Positions 1-9,981 are shown, counted from the first letter of the stretch. The stretch is DNA of 64,000 nucleotides from Chloroflexota bacterium (GCA_016223135.1 JACRPQ010000004.1:682001-746000), one strand, 5' to 3'. Numbers and translations are program-made. The notes: generated by a model not told the origin, from the sequence alone.

Positions 1-9
1 GTGAAATAA

Positions 10-1212
10 ATGAATACAAAAGATTTTATAACATTGGAAGAACAGTACGGCGCGCACAACTACCATCCGCTCGATGTGGTCATCGAACGCGCGGAGGGAG
101 TGTGGGTCTATGACGTGGAAGGGAAGAGGTACCTCGACTGTCTCTCCTCCTATTCGGCGGTCAATCAGGGACACGTTCACCCGCAGATTCTCGCGGCTTT
201 GCTCGAACAGGCAAAGCGGGTCACACTGACCTCCCGCGCTTTCCGCAACGACCAATTGCCGCTTCTTTACAAAGAACTTTCCGACATGACCGGCTACGAA
301 ATGTCCCTGCCGATGAACAGCGGCGCTGAGGCGGTCGAGACGGCGGTCAAACTGGCGCGCAAGTGGGCATATCAGGTCAAGGGTGTGCCGCGTCATCAGG
401 CGGAAATCATCGTGGCGGAGGGAAACTTTCACGGGCGCACGGTCACCATCATCTCGTTTTCCACTGAGCCTTCCTATCGCAATGACTTCGGTCCGTTCAC
501 GCCCGGCTTTGTGACCGTGAAATACGGCGACGCCGAAGCAATTGAAAAGGCAATCACTCCCAATACGGCGGCGGTGCTGCTCGAACCGATTCAAGGCGAA
601 GCGGGCGTCATCGTCCCGCCGGCAGGATATTTGAAGAAGGTGGCGGAGATTTGCAAGCGGAACAACGTGCTTTTCATCGCGGATGAGATTCAAACGGGTC
701 TGGCGCGGACGGGGAAACTGTTCGCCTCGCAGCATGAGGACGTTCGCCCGGATGTGATGATTGTGGGCAAGGCATTGAGCGGCGGCTTTTACCCGGTCTC
801 GGCGGTGCTGGCAGACCGCGATGTGCTCGGCTTGTTCCAGCCCGGCGAACACGGCTCCACTTTTGGCGGCAATCCGCTGGGGGCGGCGGTGGCGCGTGCG
901 GCGCTGCGCGTGATCCGCGAAGAGAAATTGGCGGAGCGCGCCCAGCAGTTGGGCAATTACTTCATGGAGCAGTTGGCGGAGATGCCCAGCCCGCACGTCA
1001 AAGAGGTGCGTGGAAAGGGACTGCTGATTGGCGTGGAGTTGAAGCCGGAAGCCGGAGGCGCGCGCCGCTTCTGCGAGGCGCTGCAGACCAAAGGCATCCT
1101 CGCCAAAGAGACGCACGAACACGTCATCCGTTTTGCGCCGCCGCTGGTGATTGATAAGGAAACCATAGATTGGGCGCTGCCGTCCATTCGTGAAGTGTTG
1201 AATATGAAATAA
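10..1212 (+). CDS. rocD: ornithine aminotransferase
   Basis: A 400-residue class-III PLP aminotransferase, predicted to convert ornithine plus 2-oxoglutarate to glutamate-5-semialdehyde plus glutamate in the cytosol. The N-terminal signature with [19 protein letters not shown] and the block [15 protein letters not shown] are typical of ornithine aminotransferases rather than acetylornithine aminotransferases. The PLP-binding lysine is K254 in [10 protein letters not shown], and the phosphate-cup segment is [10 protein letters not shown]. Length matches the family. The nine bases before the ATG read GTG AAA TAA and could be the tail of an upstream gene outside the window. It is followed after 53 bases, including a hairpin, by an alanine dehydrogenase gene in the same direction, which suggests a small amino-acid catabolic group. 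Confidence 0.93.
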   Translation: MNTKDFITLEEQYGAHNYHPLDVVIERAEGVWVYDVEGKRYLDCLSSYSAVNQGHVHPQILAALLEQAKRVTLTSRAFRNDQLPLLYKELSDMTGYEMSLPMNSGAEAVETAVKLARKWAYQVKGVPRHQAEIIVAEGNFHGRTVTIISFSTEPSYRNDFGPFTPGFVTVKYGDAEAIEKAITPNTAAVLLEPIQGEAGVIVPPAGYLKKVAEICKRNNVLFIADEIQTGLARTGKLFASQHEDVRPDVMIVGKALSGGFYPVSAVLADRDVLGLFQPGEHGSTFGGNPLGAAVARAALRVIREEKLAERAQQLGNYFMEQLAEMPSPHVKEVRGKGLLIGVELKPEAGGARRFCEALQTKGILAKETHEHVIRFAPPLVIDKETIDWALPSIREVLNMK

Positions 1213-1218
1213 CAGCAG

Positions 1219-1247
1219 ACTTCCGAAGCCTTCAAGACTTCGGAAGT
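1219..1247. repeat. 10-bp inverted repeat between rocD and ald
   Basis: ACTTCCGAAG at 1219-1228 and CTTCGGAAGT at 1238-1247 form a perfect 10-bp stem with a 9-base loop directly after the rocD stop. There is no T-run, so it is not a strong terminator; it may stabilise or attenuate the transcript. The half ACTTCGGAAGT recurs at about 31488-31498 next to the tRNA-Arg gene, so it probably belongs to a dispersed palindrome family. Confidence 0.6.
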
Positions 1248-1265
1248 TTCATGTGGAGGTGATTC

Positions 1266-2360
1266 ATGAACATAGGCATTCCGAAAGAAAGGCGTCCCTT
1301 TGAGTTTCGGGTGGGGTTGTCCCCGGCCGGGGTGGCGATTCTGACTCAGAAGGGGCATCAGGTATACGTCGAGCATGAAGCGGGTGTGGGCGCCGGCTTC
1401 AGCGATTTGGAATATGAAAAAGCCGGGGCGCGTCTCGTCTATTCGGCGGATGAAGTCTTCGGGCGCGCCGATTTATTGCTCAAGGTTGCCCGTCCCACCA
1501 AAGAGGAAATCGAATGGCAGCGTCCTGGCACAACGATTGCCGGGCTGCTGCATCTTGCCTCCACACAGCGCAATAAGATTGACCTGCTGCTGGAGAAGAA
1601 GATTACCTCGGTGGCGTATGAACAAATTCAACTGGCGGATAACTCCCTGCCGGTCCTGCGTCCCTTCAGCGAGATCGGCGGAAGCATGTGCGCCACGATT
1701 GCGGCGCGCTTCCTGCAAAACAACCGCGGCGGCAAAGGGATTCTGCTGGGCGGCGTGCCCGGCGTGCCGCCCGCCGAGGTGGTGATTTTGGGCAGCGGCG
1801 TGGTGGCGACCTATGCCACCCGTGCCTTCCTGGGGCTGGGCGCACATGTGACAGTGATTAGCAACGACCTGGCAGGCTTACAGCGTTTGCACGAATGCTT
1901 CCCCGGCATCGTCACGATGATGTCGTCCGAGCGCAACATCGAAAAGGCGACCGCCTTTGCCGATGTGGTGGTGGGCGCCGTGCTGGTGCCGGGTCAGCGT
2001 GCGCCCATTCTGGTCACCCGCAAGATGGTGCAGAACATGAAACCGCGCTCGGTCATCATTGACGTGAGCATTGACCAGGGCGGCTGCTTTGAAACCTCGC
2101 GCCCGACCACGCATGAACTGCCCGTGTACGTGGAGGAGGGCGTCACGCATTATTGTGTGCCGAACATGCCCAGCGTGGTGGCGCGCACTGCCACGCATGC
2201 CTTTGTCAACGCTGCCATGCCCTACATTATCGAAATTGCCGATAAGGGTGTGGAAGCCGCCGCCTCCGCCGATCCCGCCTTGGAAAAGGCAATCAACACG
2301 CATCAGGGCAGGCTGGTGCATTTGAATGTTTTCGAGGAGGCGGAAGATGGACTGGACTAG
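1266..2360 (+). CDS. ald: alanine dehydrogenase family protein
   Basis: A 364-residue protein of the alanine dehydrogenase/transhydrogenase-alpha family, expected to interconvert L-alanine and pyruvate plus ammonia with NAD. Family signatures are the start MNIGIPKERRPFEFRVGLSP, a substrate lysine near K73, the catalytic histidine H96 in LLHLAS, LLGGVPGV, the nucleotide-binding loop ILGSGVVATYATRAF, and the C-terminal blocks DQGGCFETSR and HYCVPNMPSVVARTATHAF. The canonical NMPG is NMPS here, so the exact substrate is less certain than the fold. The 3' end overlaps the next gene by 14 bases, implying translational coupling. Confidence 0.82.
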   Translation: MNIGIPKERRPFEFRVGLSPAGVAILTQKGHQVYVEHEAGVGAGFSDLEYEKAGARLVYSADEVFGRADLLLKVARPTKEEIEWQRPGTTIAGLLHLASTQRNKIDLLLEKKITSVAYEQIQLADNSLPVLRPFSEIGGSMCATIAARFLQNNRGGKGILLGGVPGVPPAEVVILGSGVVATYATRAFLGLGAHVTVISNDLAGLQRLHECFPGIVTMMSSERNIEKATAFADVVVGAVLVPGQRAPILVTRKMVQNMKPRSVIIDVSIDQGGCFETSRPTTHELPVYVEEGVTHYCVPNMPSVVARTATHAFVNAAMPYIIEIADKGVEAAASADPALEKAINTHQGRLVHLNVFEEAEDGLD

Positions 2361-3660
2361 TATCTATCAATCGCGCATTACCACGCCGCAGGAAGCCGTT
2401 CGCGCCGCCATCAAATCGGGAAACCGCGTCTTTCTCACCGGCAACGTCTCCGTCCCTCAAAAAGTGCTCGCCGCTTTGGTCGAATACGCCCCCAACCTCA
2501 AAGACGTGGAAATCTGCCAGGCGCTGACCATTGGCTCCGCCGATTACGTCAAACCCGAAATGCAGGGACACCTGCGCGTCAACACCATGTTCATCAGCCA
2601 CAACGTCCGCCAGGCGGTGCATGAGGGACGCGCAGATTTCACCCCCGTGCTGCTTTCCGAATTCCCGTTGTTGTTCAAACGCGGCTATCTTCCGCTCGAT
2701 GTGGCAATCATCCACGTCTCCCTGCCCGATGAACACGGCTTCTGCAGCCTGGGCGTGGAAGTGGGGCTGACCAAAACGCCGGCCGAATCGGCAAAGGTCA
2801 TCATCGCTGAAGTCAACCAGCAAATGCCGCGCACCCTGGGCGATTCGTTCATTCACGTCAGCCGCCTGAATTACATCGTGCCGGTGAATTACCCCATCGT
2901 CGAAATGCCCATGAGCGAAGAAGGCAACTCCGAAATTGTGGAGCGCATCGCCGGCTTTATCGCCGAACTGATTCCCGACGGCGCGACCATGCAATTGGGC
3001 ATTGGCGCCATCCCCGACGCCGTATTGAAATACCTGCGGGACAAAAAAGACCTCGGCGTCCACAGCGAGTTATTCTCCGACGGCGTGATTGACCTGGTCA
3101 ACGCCGGCGTGTTGACCAACGCCCGCAAGACCCTGCACCCCGGCAAAATCATCGCCGGCTTCATGCTTGGCACCAAACGGCTCTACGATTGGTCGGACGA
3201 CAACCCCATGATCGAGTTTCACCGCACCGAGTACGTCAACGACCCGTTCATCATCGCCCAGAACGAACGCATGGTTGCCATCAACTCCGCCATCGAGGTG
3301 GACCTGACCGGTCAAGTCTGCGCCGACAGCATCGGACCCAAACTCTACAGCGGCGTGGGCGGGCAGTTGGACTTCATCTACGGCGCCTCCCGCGCCAAGG
3401 ATGGCGTTCCCATCATTGCACTGCCAAGCGTCACAACATTGAAAGATGGTACGCTGGTAAGCCGCATCGCTGCCATGCTCAAACAAGGCGCCGGCGTGGT
3501 CACCACCCGCAACCATGTGCGCTATGTGGTCACCGAATACGGCGTCGCCGACCTCTACGGCAAAACCATCCGCCAGCGCGCGCGGCAGCTCATCAACATT
3601 GCCCATCCCGATTTCCGCGCCGACCTCGAAAAGCAGGCAAAAGAATTGCATTACCTGTAA
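2347..3660 (+). CDS. acetyl-CoA hydrolase/transferase family CoA-transferase (4-hydroxybutyrate CoA-transferase-like)
   Basis: A 437-residue CoA-transferase of the family that includes butyryl-CoA:acetate and 4-hydroxybutyrate CoA-transferases. It has the GIGAIPDAVL motif, the likely catalytic glutamate E241 in HSELFSDG, EVDLTGQV, and the C-terminal VTEYGVADLYGKTIRQRA with an IAHPDFR block. I chose the ATG at 2347 because GAGGAGG lies just upstream and the protein there starts at the family's usual point; an in-frame upstream start at 2326 would add seven residues inside ald. The acyl substrate cannot be fixed from sequence. Together with ald and rocD it suggests fermentation of amino-acid carbon to CoA esters and acids. 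Confidence 0.85.
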   Translation: MDWTSIYQSRITTPQEAVRAAIKSGNRVFLTGNVSVPQKVLAALVEYAPNLKDVEICQALTIGSADYVKPEMQGHLRVNTMFISHNVRQAVHEGRADFTPVLLSEFPLLFKRGYLPLDVAIIHVSLPDEHGFCSLGVEVGLTKTPAESAKVIIAEVNQQMPRTLGDSFIHVSRLNYIVPVNYPIVEMPMSEEGNSEIVERIAGFIAELIPDGATMQLGIGAIPDAVLKYLRDKKDLGVHSELFSDGVIDLVNAGVLTNARKTLHPGKIIAGFMLGTKRLYDWSDDNPMIEFHRTEYVNDPFIIAQNERMVAINSAIEVDLTGQVCADSIGPKLYSGVGGQLDFIYGASRAKDGVPIIALPSVTTLKDGTLVSRIAAMLKQGAGVVTTRNHVRYVVTEYGVADLYGKTIRQRARQLINIAHPDFRADLEKQAKELHYL

Positions 3661-3690
3661 GTTTAACCATCCCATAACAAACTTGGGCAA

Positions 3691-3727
3691 CTCACCGCAG
3701 GTAACGGTGTTATCCTCCTGCGGTGAG
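3691..3727 (+). terminator. hairpin with short T-run after the CoA-transferase gene
   Basis: CTCACCGCAG at 3691-3700 pairs with CTGCGGTGAG at 3718-3727 (11 pairs counting G3701 with C3717), followed by TATAATTTTT. It lies 30 bases after the CoA-transferase stop. The TATAAT could alternatively serve as a -10 element for the downstream gene. Confidence 0.55.
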
Positions 3728-3736
3728 TATAATTTT

Positions 3737-3863
3737 TAACTCCCCTTACGCAGTGCGTCGCACCACGCGGGCAAACATACCTGCAAAAACAGCCAAAGCC
3801 CCGCTTGAGACTTTCTTTGACAGCGGCGGTGCGACACACCCTCTGCGCAACATCAGTTTTTAA
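3737..3863. repeat. family-C palindromic repeat, divergent copy
   Basis: The left end TAACTCCCCTTACGCAG and the right end CTGCGCAACATCAGTTTTTA match the ends of the cleaner copies at 7374-7459 and 44531-44620. An inner arm pair, GTGCGTCGCAC and GTGCGACACAC, makes a second hairpin. It fills the gap between the CoA-transferase and pyruvate kinase genes. Confidence 0.6.
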
Positions 3864-3879
3864 CCACAAGGAAGCGCTT

Positions 3880-5319
3880 ATGAACCGTAAAGCCAAAATC
3901 GTCGCCACCATCGGACCTGCCAGCCAGGATGAAACCGTGCTGGAGCGTCTTATCGAAGCCGGCATGAACGTCGCCCGCATGAACTTCTCACACGGCACAC
4001 ACGAACAACATGCCGAGCGCATCGCCATCATCCGTCGGGTTTCTGCCCGGCTTGGCAAAGCGGTCGGCATCCTTCAGGACTTGCAGGGACCCAAAATCCG
4101 TGTGGGGCAATTGGACGCCCCCATTCAACTGACCGAGGGCGAACACGTCATCCTCTACGTCAGCGGGACGACGCCCGGCGGCAACGGCGAGAAAAAAATC
4201 CCGGTGGACTTCCGCCAACTCTTCGATTCCGTGCGGACCTCCGACCGCCTCCTGCTCGACGACGGACGCCTCGCCCTCGAAGTCGTCTCCGTCAAAGACC
4301 GCCACCAACTGACCGCCAAAGTCATCGTCGGCGGACCGCTTTCATCACACAAAGGAATCAACTTGCCCGGCGTCCGTCTGCGCATTTCCGGCTTCACCGA
4401 AAAAGACGAGGCAGACCTGGCGTTTGGCATCCAAAACGATGTAGATGCCGTCGCCATCTCCTTCGTCCGCACGGTGGACGATGTCAAAAAAGTGCGCTAC
4501 GCCATGGAACGCTTCTCCAAAGGCGGGCGCATGCCCATGCTAATTGCCAAACTCGAAAAGCCCGAAGCGCTCGATAACCTCGACGCCATCCTCGACAACG
4601 TGGACGGCGTCATGGTGGCGCGCGGCGACCTCGGCGTGGAACTGCCCCCCGAACGCGTCCCCGCCTTGCAAAAGCACATCATCCGTGCCGCCAATGCGCG
4701 CGCCAAACTCGTCATCACCGCCACGCAAATGCTCGAATCCATGATCACCAATCCGCTCCCCACCCGCGCTGAGGCATCCGATGTTGCCAACGCCATCTTC
4801 GACGGCACCGATGCGGTCATGCTCTCCGCGGAAACCGCCTCGGGCAAATATCCCGTCGAAGCGGTTCAGATGATGGATCGCATCGTGCGGGAAGCGGAGG
4901 CGCACTTCTTCGAATGGGGGACGGAACAAACCGTGCAAGGCTTCGAACAGAGCGACGCGGCTTCCATGGCGCGCGCCGCGCAGGCGCTGGCAAACGACAA
5001 AAACGTCAAAGCGGTGGCGTGCTTCACAACACAAGGACGCACTGCCTGGCTCATGTCCAAAATCCGTCCGCGCGTGCCGATCATGGCGTTCACCCCCGAC
5101 CCCAAAACCTATACCCGCATGGCGTTCATGTGGGGCGTGCGCCCTCAGCAGGTGCAATTTGCTTCCTCGCTTGAGGAAATGCTCGATCACGTGGATACCG
5201 CCCTGATGCGCTCCGAGGTCGTCCAGCCGGGCGATCAAGTGGTGCTGATTTGCGGATTCCCGGTGGGCGCCGTCCGCCCGCCGAACATGGCGCTGCTGCA
5301 CACAGTGGGGGAGGAATAA
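3880..5319 (+). CDS. pyk: pyruvate kinase
   Basis: A 479-residue pyruvate kinase, making pyruvate and ATP from phosphoenolpyruvate and ADP. The N-terminus RKAKIVATIGPASQDE, the substrate-binding RMNFSHG, the active-site block VMVARGDLGVELP, the TQMLESMI motif and the MLSAETASGKYPVEAV segment are all present, followed by a C-terminal allosteric-type domain to the end. I start at the ATG at 3880; upstream in-frame codons lie in a palindromic repeat. The gene converges on the amylosucrase gene, with GGGGGAGG and CCTCCCCC pairing across the stop codon (5307-5328). Confidence 0.96.
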   Translation: MNRKAKIVATIGPASQDETVLERLIEAGMNVARMNFSHGTHEQHAERIAIIRRVSARLGKAVGILQDLQGPKIRVGQLDAPIQLTEGEHVILYVSGTTPGGNGEKKIPVDFRQLFDSVRTSDRLLLDDGRLALEVVSVKDRHQLTAKVIVGGPLSSHKGINLPGVRLRISGFTEKDEADLAFGIQNDVDAVAISFVRTVDDVKKVRYAMERFSKGGRMPMLIAKLEKPEALDNLDAILDNVDGVMVARGDLGVELPPERVPALQKHIIRAANARAKLVITATQMLESMITNPLPTRAEASDVANAIFDGTDAVMLSAETASGKYPVEAVQMMDRIVREAEAHFFEWGTEQTVQGFEQSDAASMARAAQALANDKNVKAVACFTTQGRTAWLMSKIRPRVPIMAFTPDPKTYTRMAFMWGVRPQQVQFASSLEEMLDHVDTALMRSEVVQPGDQVVLICGFPVGAVRPPNMALLHTVGEE

Positions 5320-5331
5320 CCCTCCCCCGCC

Positions 5332-7302
5332 TCAAATTCGGACCTTGTGCCTGAGTGCCAGAAAATCGAGCGGCTCCACCCTCCAGCCTTCCCCTGCTCC
5401 CAAAACGCTCCTGCCGTACAGCCGTTCCCATTCCCCGACCGTCCCCAACGCCTGCGCTGAAATCGCCTGCGGTCTCTCCGAAAAATTTGCCAGCACAGCG
5501 ATTCTCTCTGTAGCATCTTCCCGCACAAAGCCCAGCACATGGTCGCTGCCTGTCGGAACAACCTGAAGCGGACCGCACGAAAAGGCGCTGTGTGACTTGC
5601 GGAGTTCAATCAGTTCTCGTAACCCCAAAAAGACGCGCCCCTCGATGGTGGAGGGGTCGTTTCTTTTGGCGTACTTGTCCCAGTCCGCTTGAGGGCGGTG
5701 AACCCAGCGGCTGTCATCTTGATGAGCGGGGTTTTCACGGAAACTGTAATCATTGAGCGTGCCGATTTCATCGCCCAAATAAAGTAGGGGAATGCCTCCA
5801 ACGGTGAGAATGACGCCGTGAATGAGCAGGATGCGGCGGATGGCAAGTTCCACCTCTTCGGGTCCCTCCTCGGTCAATGCCTTTTCCAGTCCTGCCAGCG
5901 AAGCGCAAGTGCCGCTGATGCGGCAATCGCCGGTTTTGGGGTTTTCCTGAAAGGGAAGCCCGCGCGCAAAACTGCCGGGAAACCTGCCGCGATAGAACTC
6001 ATTGAGAAAGTGACGATGGTCTGCGGCATTGATGCCCAACACGGCGGCGTCATCATCGGAAAACGTCCAGCCGATGTCATCATGGACGCGCACATAGTTG
6101 ACCCACGCCGTCTGCGGGTGAATTTGGAAGCGTTCCGCCAGGGCTTTGGAGAGCAGTCTGACTTTGCGCGTAGCCAGGGAGTTCCAAAGCAGAGCCATGA
6201 GGAGCGGATTGTAGGAAATCTGGCACTCATGCGGGTCAATATACTTGACCACGTCATCCGGGTGGACGATGGCTTCCGATTTGAAAATGAGGCAGGGGGC
6301 GGCAATGCGCGCGGCGGCGTTGAATGCGCGGATGAGGGTATGCGCCTTGGGCAGATTCTCGCAGTTGGTGCCCATCTCCTTCCAGATGAAGGCGACAGCG
6401 TCGAGGCGGATGACCTCCACACCCTGATTGGCAAGGAAGAGCATTTCCTCCACCATGCGGTTGAAAACAGCCGGGTTGTCGTAGTTCAAGTCCCATTGGT
6501 AGGTGTGAAAGGTCGTCCAAACCCAATAGCAACCCTCACCGCCACTCCCTTTAAGGGAGAGGGGTGAGAACGCGCCGGGGTGTTCGTCGGGAAAGATTTC
6601 CCTGAGATTCTGCTCGTAGAGGTCGGGCAGGCTGCGGTCGGGAAAGATGCGGTAGTAGTCCTGATATTCCTCATCGCCGGCGCGGGCTTTTTGCGCCCAT
6701 TCATGCTCGTCGGATGTGTGGTTGAAGACCAAATCCGCCGCCAGACTGATGCCTGCCTGACGCAGTTCGCGCGCCAGTGAGGCAAGTTGTTCTATCCTGC
6801 CAAGCGAGGGGGCAACTTTACGGTAATTGCTCACAGCGTAACCGCCATCGTTTTCGCCGGCGGGCGCATCGTAGAAGGGCATGATGTGCAGGTAGGTGAG
6901 GCCGAGTTCCTTGAAGTAGGGGATTTTTGTGCGCAGTCCTTCGAGGTCGTTTGCAAACAAATCCACATAGCAGACGCCGCCGAGCATGGTGTGCGATTGG
7001 AACCACAGCGGGTCGTGTTCGCGCTGGCGGTCGAGTTCGCGCAGGTCGGCGGGACGGGCAAACCAGGCGCGGGCGAGGCTTGTCAGTAAATCTTCGGCGT
7101 GGAAGAAGTAATCGTAATGGTCGCCGTAGAGTTCGAGGTGCAGGCGGAAGAGCCGCGCGAAGTGTTCCTCCAGCCGTGCCTGTAGTTCCTGCCAGCCCTG
7201 CGGGTCGTGTTCGATCTGCGGCTTGAATTTTTCCTCCAACCGCGGCAACAGGCGGGCAAGTGTACGTTTCGCTTCGCGTTCGTATTGGATGACTTTAGGC
7301 AT
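5332..7302 (-). CDS. amylosucrase (GH13)
   Basis: A 656-residue GH13 glucan-building enzyme that transfers glucose from sucrose to an alpha-1,4-glucan and releases fructose. Amylosucrase-specific landmarks are the helical N-terminus with [31 protein letters not shown], and the catalytic triad D301 (RLDAVAFIW), E343 (KSEAIVHP) and D408 (VRVHDDIGW). There is no signal peptide. Residues about 246-257 ([12 protein letters not shown]) are encoded by a short CT-rich palindrome absent from classical amylosucrases, where FSQLEDGRWVW continues directly to the barrel. It is the last gene of the sugar cluster and is separated from trehalose synthase by about 600 bases of nested repeats, so it may be partly uncoupled from the operon. 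Confidence 0.9.
   Translation of the reverse strand: MPKVIQYEREAKRTLARLLPRLEEKFKPQIEHDPQGWQELQARLEEHFARLFRLHLELYGDHYDYFFHAEDLLTSLARAWFARPADLRELDRQREHDPLWFQSHTMLGGVCYVDLFANDLEGLRTKIPYFKELGLTYLHIMPFYDAPAGENDGGYAVSNYRKVAPSLGRIEQLASLARELRQAGISLAADLVFNHTSDEHEWAQKARAGDEEYQDYYRIFPDRSLPDLYEQNLREIFPDEHPGAFSPLSLKGSGGEGCYWVWTTFHTYQWDLNYDNPAVFNRMVEEMLFLANQGVEVIRLDAVAFIWKEMGTNCENLPKAHTLIRAFNAAARIAAPCLIFKSEAIVHPDDVVKYIDPHECQISYNPLLMALLWNSLATRKVRLLSKALAERFQIHPQTAWVNYVRVHDDIGWTFSDDDAAVLGINAADHRHFLNEFYRGRFPGSFARGLPFQENPKTGDCRISGTCASLAGLEKALTEEGPEEVELAIRRILLIHGVILTVGGIPLLYLGDEIGTLNDYSFRENPAHQDDSRWVHRPQADWDKYAKRNDPSTIEGRVFLGLRELIELRKSHSAFSCGPLQVVPTGSDHVLGFVREDATERIAVLANFSERPQAISAQALGTVGEWERLYGRSVLGAGEGWRVEPLDFLALRHKVRI
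6533..6568. repeat. family-H CT-rich palindrome inside the amylosucrase gene
   Basis: A segment centred on CTCCCTTTAAGGGAG with outer arms CCCTCACCGCC and AGGGGTGA. It is in frame within amylosucrase and encodes residues about 246-257. Similar CCCTCACC/CTCCC elements lie in the TIGR03936 and cofD genes of this window. Confidence 0.7.
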
Positions 7303-7373
7303 AAGTGAGATTTTATGTGTAGTTCGTCCTATTGGCGTTAGAGAATGCCGAGTACGTTGGAATTTTTATTGAA

Positions 7374-7459
7374 TAACTCACCTTACGCGGTAGCGCGAGA
7401 TTTATCTCGCAAAGGCGACATGAATGTCGCAGCGCGAATAAACTGCGTAACATCAGTTA
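7374..7459. repeat. family-C palindromic repeat
   Basis: Ends are TAACTCACCTTACGCGG on the left and CTGCGTAACATCAGTTA on the right. Inside are two small hairpins, GCGAGATTTATCTCGC and GCGACATGAATGTCGC. The copy at 44531-44620 carries the same two inner hairpins in the opposite orientation, which marks this as a dispersed element about 86-90 bp long. Confidence 0.75.
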
Positions 7460-7817
7460 ATAACCTACCTTGCGCACCGTCGTGAAGGTTGGTTCTCCCG
7501 GAGTTGCCGTGATTCTGTACACGGATTTTACGGATTCGCACGGAAAAAACTAAAAAATCGTAACTACTCAGCTATCCTTGCGAAAGGCAGACCCTAAAGG
7601 TTTCTCCGGCAAATTGAGTTAAACTTTTGCAGAGAAATCCTGTTTGAAACGCTCGCTGGATTGCAAAGCAAACCTTTAGGGTCTCGATTCTGGAGAGTCA
7701 TGAGCAGTTACAAAAAATCCGTGTTTTTCCGTATTCGTCCGTGTAATCCGCGTACAAAAGGTGTTTTTACCACGGCGATTCCCAATGAGCCGAAACTGCG
7801 TAAGGTGAGTGAATAAC
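7456..7817. repeat. five-layer nested palindrome
   Basis: Successive arm pairs enclose one another. From outside in: GTTAATAACCTACCTTGCGC (7456) with CTGCGTAAGGTGAGTGAATA (7796); TGCCGTG (7505) with CACGGCG (7771); TGTACACGGAT (7516) with ATCCGCGTACA (7746); GTAACTACTCA (7560) with TGAGCAGTTAC (7701); ACCCTAAAGGTTT (7591) with AAACCTTTAGGGT (7670). Several of these arms occur alone or in other combinations elsewhere in the window, so it looks built by successive insertion of one palindrome into another. Confidence 0.75.
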
Positions 7818-7898
7818 TTACCTTATACAGAACGTCCCGAGAAGGTTCCTTAAGTTCGGTCTTAATTTGACCAAAACCTTCGGGACGGTGCGTACCAT

Positions 7899-9494
7899 TT
7901 AGTGAATAAGGAGCCAGCGGTATTGGAAGGGCGCAAGGGTGAGCATGCCGGCGGAAATGTCTTCACCTGTCAGGATGTCCCTTCCGTTGCAGGCTATCTT
8001 CGCTGCGGTCGCCTGCTCTGAAAGGTTGTTGAGAATAAGCAGTTTTTCATCGTGGTAGGTTCGTTGATATGCGGCAACGGTGTTTGTTCCCGCATCTGCC
8101 CAGGCAAAACTGCCCCGCCCGAAGGCGCGATATTTTTTGCGGACGGCAATCATGTTTTGGATGGTGTGCCACAGTGAACCCTGCTCCCGCATCTGCGCCT
8201 CGACGTTGACCCGCGCCGGTCCGAAGATTTCATCTTCAATCAACGGGCTGTACCAGACCTCGGGCGGCGCTTCGGAAAACCCGGCGCCTGGTTCGTCAAC
8301 CCATTGCATCGGCGTGCGAACGCCGTTGCGGTCGTGGAGCCAGATGTTATCGCCCATGCCGATTTCGTCGCCGTAGTAGAGGATGGGTGAGCCGGGCAGG
8401 GTGAAGAGCAGCGAGTATGCCAGTTCGATTTTTCGGTGGTCGTTATCGAGAAGAGGGGCGAGGCGGCGGCGAATGCCGAGGTTGAGTTTCATGCGCGGAT
8501 TAGGGGCGTACTCGCGCCACATCCATTGACGTTCCTCCTCGCTGACCATTTCGAGGGTCAGTTCATCGTGGTTGCGGAGGAAGAGGCACCACTGGCAATT
8601 TTCGGGAATGGGCGGCGTGCGGTTGAGGATGCCGACCATGTCATCCACCTGTCCCTTTTTCAACGCCATATAGATGCGTGGCATGATGGGGAAGTGAAAG
8701 CCCATGTGAAATTCATCGCCGTCGCCGAAGTAGAGCCGCACATCTTCGGGCAGTTGGTTTGCCTCGCACAGCAGGATGCGCCCTGGGTAGTGAGCGTCCA
8801 TGAAGGCGCGCAGTCTTTTCAGGTAGGCGTGGGTTTCAGGCAGGTTTTCGCAGTTGGTGCCTTCGCGCTCGAAGAGATAAGGCACAGCATCGGCGCGGAA
8901 GCCGTCAATGCCAAGGTCGAGCCAGAAGCGCGCCACGTTGATCATTTCCTCCTGCACGGCGGGGTTGTCATAGTTCAGGTCGGGCTGGCTGGCATAGAAT
9001 CGGTGCCAGTAATACTGCCCAGCCTGCTCGTCCCAGGTCCAGTTGGAGGGTTCGGTGTCGAGGAAGATGATGCGGGCGTCCTTGTACTTTTGGTCGGTGT
9101 CGCTCCAGACGTAGTAGTTGCGGTAGGGGGATTTGCGGTCGGCGCGGGCGGCTTGGAACCAGGGATGCTGGTCGGAGGTGTGATTCAGCACGAGGTCCAT
9201 GATGATGCGGATGCCGCGCCGGTGCGCTTCATGGAGGAGAGCCCGAAAGTCTTCCAGCGTGCCGAAGGTCTCGGCGATGTTGTAGAAGTCGGAGATGTCG
9301 TAGCCGTCGTCTTTCAGAGGGGAGGGGTAGATGGGCATCAGCCACAGGCAGTCCACGCCGAGGCTTTGGAGGTAGTCGAGTTTTTGGGTGAGTCCGCGCA
9401 GGTCGCCGTGACCGTCGCGGTTGCTGTCGCGGAAAGCGCGCACATACACTTGATAGAAGACCGCGTCTTTGTACCAAAGGGGTTGATTGTCCAT
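7899..9494 (-). CDS. treS: maltose alpha-D-glucosyltransferase / trehalose synthase
   Basis: A 531-residue GH13 enzyme predicted to isomerise maltose and trehalose in the cytosol. The start [19 protein letters not shown] and [20 protein letters not shown] are TreS hallmarks. The catalytic triad is D202 (FRADAVPYL), E244 (LLCEANQLP) and D310 (LRNHDEL). It lacks the C-terminal maltokinase domain seen in some fusions. It follows the small membrane-protein gene by 16 bases in the ABC-transporter cluster, so trehalose/maltose conversion is probably coordinated with uptake. A close GH13 relative such as an oligo-1,6-glucosidase is less likely given the length and these blocks. Confidence 0.88.
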   Translation of the reverse strand: MDNQPLWYKDAVFYQVYVRAFRDSNRDGHGDLRGLTQKLDYLQSLGVDCLWLMPIYPSPLKDDGYDISDFYNIAETFGTLEDFRALLHEAHRRGIRIIMDLVLNHTSDQHPWFQAARADRKSPYRNYYVWSDTDQKYKDARIIFLDTEPSNWTWDEQAGQYYWHRFYASQPDLNYDNPAVQEEMINVARFWLDLGIDGFRADAVPYLFEREGTNCENLPETHAYLKRLRAFMDAHYPGRILLCEANQLPEDVRLYFGDGDEFHMGFHFPIMPRIYMALKKGQVDDMVGILNRTPPIPENCQWCLFLRNHDELTLEMVSEEERQWMWREYAPNPRMKLNLGIRRRLAPLLDNDHRKIELAYSLLFTLPGSPILYYGDEIGMGDNIWLHDRNGVRTPMQWVDEPGAGFSEAPPEVWYSPLIEDEIFGPARVNVEAQMREQGSLWHTIQNMIAVRKKYRAFGRGSFAWADAGTNTVAAYQRTYHDEKLLILNNLSEQATAAKIACNGRDILTGEDISAGMLTLAPFQYRWLLIH

Positions 9495-9510
9495 GTTTGT
9501 TATGTTGTGG

Positions 9511-9972
9511 TTATGAAGTTGGATGTTTTGCCGCGTACCTGAATAACAGGACGAGGGTCAAACCGCTCCATGCGCCGGGTAGTGCGCCGGAGGTGAGGAA
9601 GCCCGGCAGGAGGTGCAAGCCTGTGGTCCAGCCGATGACGCTCATGATGACCCACCAGCCTGCCCAACGGACTTCTTTTTTGAGGATGAGCCATTGCGGG
9701 ATGCCGACGGAGAGTCCCATGAAGGGACCGAGCGGAACGTCCAACCGCGCGAAAGACAGGAGGGTGAACAGGATGTACCCGCCGATCCAGCCGGCGGCGC
9801 TGAAAACGCCCCAGCGCCAGGCGTTGGGGATGCGCCCGTGCAAAACCGCCCATTGCAGCGCGGCAATGACGGCTCCGGCGCTGACGATGGAAATGCCACT
9901 GTAGAGGATATTTCCAATCACCCAGCCGGCCGAGGTCGCCATGATCCAATAGAACCAAAGCGCCCAGTCCAA
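9511..9972 (-). CDS. small multi-pass membrane protein of unknown function
   Basis: A 153-residue hydrophobic protein with about four to five predicted membrane helices (for example [16 protein letters not shown] and [17 protein letters not shown]), no recognised domain and no signal peptide cleavage site. Position 9972 is a TTG codon; an in-frame ATG at 9942 would give a shorter protein missing most of the first helix. It is packed between the permease gene (9 bases) and treS (16 bases) in the same direction, so it is probably co-transcribed with the sugar genes. Whether it has any role in sugar transport cannot be told from sequence. Confidence 0.7.
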   Translation of the reverse strand: MDWALWFYWIMATSAGWVIGNILYSGISIVSAGAVIAALQWAVLHGRIPNAWRWGVFSAAGWIGGYILFTLLSFARLDVPLGPFMGLSVGIPQWLILKKEVRWAGWWVIMSVIGWTTGLHLLPGFLTSGALPGAWSGLTLVLLFRYAAKHPTS

Positions 9973-9981
9973 GGAAGCCGA

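Larger units (their letters stand above)
7303..7898. other. gene-free repeat-filled interval between treS and amylosucrase
   Basis: No credible gene. The 596 bases hold a family-C palindrome (7374-7459), a five-layer nested palindrome (7456-7817), and a further inverted pair near 7826-7887 (ACGTCCCGAGAAGGTT with AACCTTCGGGACG) that may act as a terminator-like structure downstream of treS or upstream of amylosucrase. Confidence 0.75.

Noticed and set aside
5307-5328. Terminator between pyk and amylosucrase
   Set aside because: GGGGGAGG/CCTCCCCC pair but overlap the stop codon and lack a T-run on either strand, so not listed as a terminator.
8436-9542. 368-codon plus-strand frame
   Set aside because: Antisense to trehalose synthase; low-complexity Val/Ala/Glu composition typical of shadows.
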